From the NCBI GenBank assembly GCA_946886925.1, contig CAMPJQ010000009.1:1-16831 (forward strand): a stretch of 16,831 nt of DNA, written 5' to 3'. The stretch is from an uncultured Terrimonas sp. (lineage in GTDB: Bacteria > Bacteroidota > Bacteroidia > Chitinophagales > Chitinophagaceae). How positions within the stretch are numbered: position 1 is the first letter of the stretch; each line of letters starts with the position of its first letter. Of the stretch, positions 13,696 through 16,831 are shown one piece after another. Made by a program: the position numbers and the translations under genes. The notes under the pieces were generated by a model that made no database searches, had not been told where the DNA came from, and saw nothing but the letters and a program-made list of their open reading frames with translations.

Positions 13696-14295
13696 TCATC
13701 CCCCATCTTTCCATGCCCATAAATGCATACAGGCATAGCTACGGTAAGGCGACCACTTTTCTGATATCCTTACTATTTGTTGCCTGAAGTCTTTTTTGTC
13801 AGTAACATCCAGTTTATACAACCGCCTCATGGCAGTTTGAATACCCAGATCATCGGCCGAAAACACGTCTTCCCGCTGAAGCGCAAACATCAGCAACATT
13901 TCGGCGGTCCACCTTCCAACACCTTTTATCTGCGTTACATATGCAATCACTTCTTCATTATCCATACAACTGAGCTTGCGGATTTCCATTCCCTGCTCTG
14001 CCGCAAATTTGGCTACATTAAGCACATAGCTGGTTTTGGCGCCAGACAAACCAATGGAGCGCAAAACATCAAACGGTGTTTGGCTGATTTGCAATGCAGT
14101 GGGCTTTTTGCCCCCGTATAATCCAAGAAAGCGTTTGTAAATAATATCCCCTACTTTAACCGAAAGTTGCTGGCTCATAATAGAAGCACACAGGTAGATA
14201 TGAATATCCCTTCTTTTCTTTAATTGAAAAGGGGGTTGCAGCGTGAGCAGCTTCTTTAGCTTTCTGTCTTTACACAAATGTGCCACATAATGCAT
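13696..14295 (-). CDS. AlkA-type DNA-3-methyladenine glycosylase (HhH-GPD)
   Basis: This 199-residue enzyme belongs to the HhH-GPD superfamily, which excises alkylated purines to start base excision repair. It has the conserved SIMSQQLS segment (38-45) of AlkA/Mag proteins and the helix-hairpin-helix IKGVGRWTAEMLL (123-135). The Gly/Pro...Asp loop is DVFSADDLGIQ (143-153), where Asp148 or Asp149 is the catalytic aspartate. It lacks the N-terminal domain of E. coli AlkA and is Mag-like in length. There is no Cys cluster like that of Nth/MutY, so an iron-sulphur enzyme is excluded. It starts 10 bp after the cysS stop, so it is probably co-transcribed with cysS. Confidence 0.92.
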   Translation of the reverse strand: MHYVAHLCKDRKLKKLLTLQPPFQLKKRRDIHIYLCASIMSQQLSVKVGDIIYKRFLGLYGGKKPTALQISQTPFDVLRSIGLSGAKTSYVLNVAKFAAEQGMEIRKLSCMDNEEVIAYVTQIKGVGRWTAEMLLMFALQREDVFSADDLGIQTAMRRLYKLDVTDKKDFRQQIVRISEKWSPYRSYACMHLWAWKDGG

Positions 14296-14305
14296 GAGTA
14301 GCTGT

Positions 14306-15808
14306 TTAAATAATGTTCCAGCTTACATTGCCGTCTTTCTCATCTTTTAAGATGATGCCCTGTTGCTGAAGTTCGTTGCGTATTTTATCGGAGGTGGCAA
14401 AATCTTTTCTTGATCTTGCTTCCTTTCTTATTTGAATCAGTAACTGCAATACGCTGCTGAGCCGGCCGGTATCGGCAGTTTTATCATCTTTCAAACCAAA
14501 CACATCAAGCAGGTAGGTTGTAAACTGCTTTTGCAATAATTCAAATGTGGGCCGGCTAATGCTGTTAAGAGGAATCTGTCCTCCTTTAAAAGAATTGATA
14601 AGCGGCACCAGTTCAAACATATTGGCCAGCACCTTTGCTGTATTAAAATCATCGCTCATCGAAATGTCAAAATCAGCGATCAATTCGCGGCAACGACTAT
14701 CGGTTTCAGCATTGGCAGCGTTCGGCTGAAGTGCGGACGCCTGTGATTGCAGGTTTCCAAGATTTTCATATGCTTCCCATAGCCTTTTCAATCCTTTTTC
14801 GGCAGCCTGCAAAGCTTCATTGCTAAAATCGAGCGTGCTCCGGTAATGCGTTTGCAGCATAAAAAAACGTACCGTCATAGGCGAATAGGCTTTTTCAAGC
14901 AGGGGGTGATCACCTGTAAATAACTGGCCCGGAAGAAACCCATTGCCCGCGCTTTTGCTCATTCTTGCACCATTAACAGTAAGCATATTGGTATGGATCC
15001 AGTAATTGGCCGGGCTTACATTATAGCATGCCTGTGATTGTGCAATTTCGTTGGTATGATGCGTTGCCGCAAGATCCATTCCCCCGCCATGAATATCGAA
15101 CTGTTTGCCAAGATATTTTTCACTCATTGCCGAGCACTCTATATGCCAGCCCGGAAAACCCATGCCCCATGGCGAGGGCCATTGCATCAAGTGCTCCGGT
15201 TTTGCTTTGATCCATAATGCAAAATCAAGTCGCCCCTTTTTTTCATTCTGCCCGCTTAGTTCACGTGTGCCTTCCAGCATATCTTCCAGTTTCCTGTTGG
15301 TAAGAATACCATAAGGTTTTTCCTTGTTGTATTTTTCCACGTCAAAATAAACCGTGCCATCAACTACATATGCATAACCATTGTTGAGGATGTGCTTCAC
15401 CATTTCAATTTGTTCGGAAATATGTCCCGTTGCCGTGGGCTCAATAGTGGGTGGAAGGTTGTTAAACAAATCCATTACCTTATGAAAACCCAGGGTATAT
15501 TTTTGAACAATTTCCATAGGCTCCAGTGCTTCGAGCCTGGCCTTTTTTGAAAACTTATCATCGCCCTCATCCCTGTCTCCCTCCAGGTGCCCGGCATCCG
15601 TTATATTGCGTACATATCTTACTTTGTAGCCAAGATATTTTAAGTAGCGGTATATAATATCGAATGAAATGAATGTACGGCAATTGCCGAGATGCACATC
15701 ACTGTAAACCGTAGGACCACATACATATATACCCACATGCCCGGGTGTAATAGGGGAAAACACTTCCTTTTGCCTGGTCAATGAATTGTAAACCTTCAGT
15801 TCTGCCAT
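14306..15808 (-). CDS. cysS: Cysteinyl-tRNA synthetase
   Basis: This 500-residue class I aminoacyl-tRNA synthetase charges tRNA-Cys in the cytoplasm. ATG 15808 gives the family N-terminus MAELKVYNSLTRQKEVFSP; the frame is open to 15922, but those codons run back through the promoter and into the neighbouring gene. The HIGH-equivalent is HLGN (39-42) within CGPTVYSDVHLGN. The zinc ligands are Cys30, Cys225 (WHIECSAM), His250 and Glu254. The KMSKS-equivalent is RMSKS (282-286). The C-terminal helical tRNA-binding part ends with NDEL-like ATSDKIRNELQQQGI and KDEKDGNVSW. A TATATTTG box lies 31-38 bp upstream. The AlkA-type gene follows 10 bp downstream. Confidence 0.98.
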   Translation of the reverse strand: MAELKVYNSLTRQKEVFSPITPGHVGIYVCGPTVYSDVHLGNCRTFISFDIIYRYLKYLGYKVRYVRNITDAGHLEGDRDEGDDKFSKKARLEALEPMEIVQKYTLGFHKVMDLFNNLPPTIEPTATGHISEQIEMVKHILNNGYAYVVDGTVYFDVEKYNKEKPYGILTNRKLEDMLEGTRELSGQNEKKGRLDFALWIKAKPEHLMQWPSPWGMGFPGWHIECSAMSEKYLGKQFDIHGGGMDLAATHHTNEIAQSQACYNVSPANYWIHTNMLTVNGARMSKSAGNGFLPGQLFTGDHPLLEKAYSPMTVRFFMLQTHYRSTLDFSNEALQAAEKGLKRLWEAYENLGNLQSQASALQPNAANAETDSRCRELIADFDISMSDDFNTAKVLANMFELVPLINSFKGGQIPLNSISRPTFELLQKQFTTYLLDVFGLKDDKTADTGRLSSVLQLLIQIRKEARSRKDFATSDKIRNELQQQGIILKDEKDGNVSWNII

Positions 15809-15838
15809 AGCCTGGTTTAATATTGTATATCTTTGTTG

Positions 15839-15846
15839 CAAATATA
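15839..15846 (-). promoter_or_regulatory. Putative -7 promoter box of the cysS-glycosylase operon
   Basis: On the - strand the bases read TATATTTG, an exact match to TAnnTTTG, ending 30 bp before the cysS ATG. No clear TTG -33 element is seen 19-21 bp upstream. The box lies in the 91-bp gap after the preceding gene, consistent with cysS having its own promoter. Confidence 0.5.
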
Positions 15847-15899
15847 AACGGAATAATATTTCAGCGTTAATCCATATTAAAAGCGTGGGATACCGTTCC

Positions 15900-16831
15900 T
15901 TACCTGCCCGATAAGCGAACATCTGCTACCACAGGTATATGATCGGATAGTATTACAGGGATTCTTGTGCATTGCAGAACAGTAAACCGCGGATCAGTAA
16001 AAATATAATCAATCCGGATAGTGGGTAACTGCCGCATAAAATTGGAAGAAAAGCTATAATAAGTTTGGCCGAAACCGAATCCTTTAGCAATAAAAACGTC
16101 TCTTTTCTTGTTTTTCACCGAAAAATAAGCATAGGATCCGGGCACATCATTCAGATCCCCGCAAAAAATTTCAGGATGTGTGCTTTCATCTAATTGTTTG
16201 CGTATAATATTAGTTTGTATTCCCCGCTTCTTAAAAGCAACGCGCATTTTCCGCACAATGTTTTTTGAGGCGTCAATTCTTTCGTTCGGGTCGTTCCTGA
16301 TCTTCGAAAAATTACTATAGTCTGCCGGCATAAACCTGTACGATTGCAAATGACCGGTAAAAATGCTTATGGTATCGGCGTTGTATATAATATCGGCGCT
16401 CAACAGGCTCTCCACTTTATCTTTCGCATCCTGTGGCATATATATTTTTGAGGAATCTATAATAGGGTATTTTGAAAAAATTGCCGTTCCGGTGTAATGA
16501 TTTATATTCCTTACAAAATCGCCGGGGAAATAATAATAACAGTAACCCATGTTTTTAAGATGCGTGAGGTTGTTAAACGCTTTCCCCTTTTCTATAGAAG
16601 AAAATTCCTGAATTGCAAGAACGTCCGGATTATACTTCTTGATGATCTGAAATATGCTTTGGCGATGATGGAGGAGCGCTTCTTTTGTAACATTTGGTAT
16701 AGTTGGATAAAACCCTTTGGTATTCCACGTCATTACCCGCAAAGTACCGGCTTCTTTTTTGTCTTTGTTGAAAGAACTTCCCGGATGAAAAGCAAAAACC
16801 GCAGAAATATTATTCCATCCCAGCAATAAGG
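15900..16831 (-). CDS. Endonuclease/exonuclease/phosphatase-family protein, 5' end outside the window
   Basis: The frame is open to the right edge, so the N-terminus is missing. A TTG at 16826 is only a possible internal start. Numbering from that TTG, the EEP fold is complete: Asn35 (MTWNTKGF), Glu74 (LAIQEF), the GHLQS motif (158-162), Asp224 and Asn226 (FCGDLNDVPGS), RIDYIF (271-276) and Asp295-His296 (LSDHIPV). The intact metal and phosphate-binding residues predict a Mg-dependent phosphodiester or phosphomonoester hydrolase; the substrate (DNA, RNA, phospholipid or inositol phosphate) is not determined. Bacteroidota members of this type usually have N-terminal membrane helices, and the first visible residues (LLGWNNISAVFAF) could be the end of one, which would place the domain outside the cytoplasm. 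The stop lies 91 bp upstream of the cysS ATG. Confidence 0.9.
   Translation of the reverse strand, partial: LLLGWNNISAVFAFHPGSSFNKDKKEAGTLRVMTWNTKGFYPTIPNVTKEALLHHRQSIFQIIKKYNPDVLAIQEFSSIEKGKAFNNLTHLKNMGYCYYYFPGDFVRNINHYTGTAIFSKYPIIDSSKIYMPQDAKDKVESLLSADIIYNADTISIFTGHLQSYRFMPADYSNFSKIRNDPNERIDASKNIVRKMRVAFKKRGIQTNIIRKQLDESTHPEIFCGDLNDVPGSYAYFSVKNKKRDVFIAKGFGFGQTYYSFSSNFMRQLPTIRIDYIFTDPRFTVLQCTRIPVILSDHIPVVADVRLSGR

Noticed and set aside
13507..13738. Two overlapping 71-codon open frames on the + strand in the tetR upstream spacer
   Set aside because: They are Ser/Phe/Pro-rich translations of a pyrimidine-rich repeat spacer in two frames at once, with no domain.
15809..15922. N-terminal extension of CysS to 15922
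   Set aside because: The extension runs into the neighbouring gene and through the TATATTTG promoter box; family N-termini begin at ATG 15808.

Overview
The window looks like chromosomal DNA from a member of the Bacteroidota, most likely the order Chitinophagales. The reasons are a MoxR/DUF58/BatA (Bat aerotolerance-type) locus, LytS/LytTR signalling, lipoproteins with short lipoboxes, upstream boxes resembling the Bacteroidota -7 element TAnnTTTG, few Shine-Dalgarno sequences, and moderate GC. No rRNA, tRNA, CRISPR array, insertion sequence or prophage module is visible. This taxonomic placement is inference from gene content, not from a marker search.

Layout. 1-449 is the 3' part of a small exported protein, followed by a Rho-independent terminator. 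531-2297 (-) is an MsbA/MdlB-type ABC exporter half-transporter. Divergent from it is a LytS-type histidine kinase and LytTR response regulator pair joined by an ATGA overlap (2469-4252, +). 4257-8566 (-) is a shortened Bat locus: moxR, DUF58, a BatD-like/DUF4381-like membrane protein, and batA. It has no batB, batC or full batD, and a repeat-bearing 321-bp spacer separates moxR from DUF58. 8670-9122 (-) is D-aminoacyl-tRNA deacylase dtd, divergent from a GGQ release-factor-like ArfB gene (9261-9668, +). An unexplained 396-bp interval follows, with several hairpins.

10065-11875 (+) is the most notable locus: an MbnP-like lipoprotein translationally coupled by ATGA to an MbnH-like di-heme peroxidase of the MauG/CcpA superfamily. 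In characterised homologues MbnH oxidises a Trp of MbnP to kynurenine to build a copper site. No methanobactin biosynthesis genes are present here, so this would be a stand-alone copper-protein/maturase pair. After it come a freestanding NUMOD4-HNH endonuclease (11883-12461, -), a 411-bp gene-poor stretch, a TetR regulator (12873-13463, -), an AlkA-type DNA glycosylase (13696-14295, -), cysS (14306-15808, -), and an endonuclease/exonuclease/phosphatase-fold protein cut by the right edge (15900-16831, -).

The two repeat-bearing spacers (7244-7564 and 13464-13695) share a GGTTCTT(G)-based direct-repeat pattern plus a GC-rich near-perfect palindrome. This suggests a dispersed intergenic repeat family in this genome.
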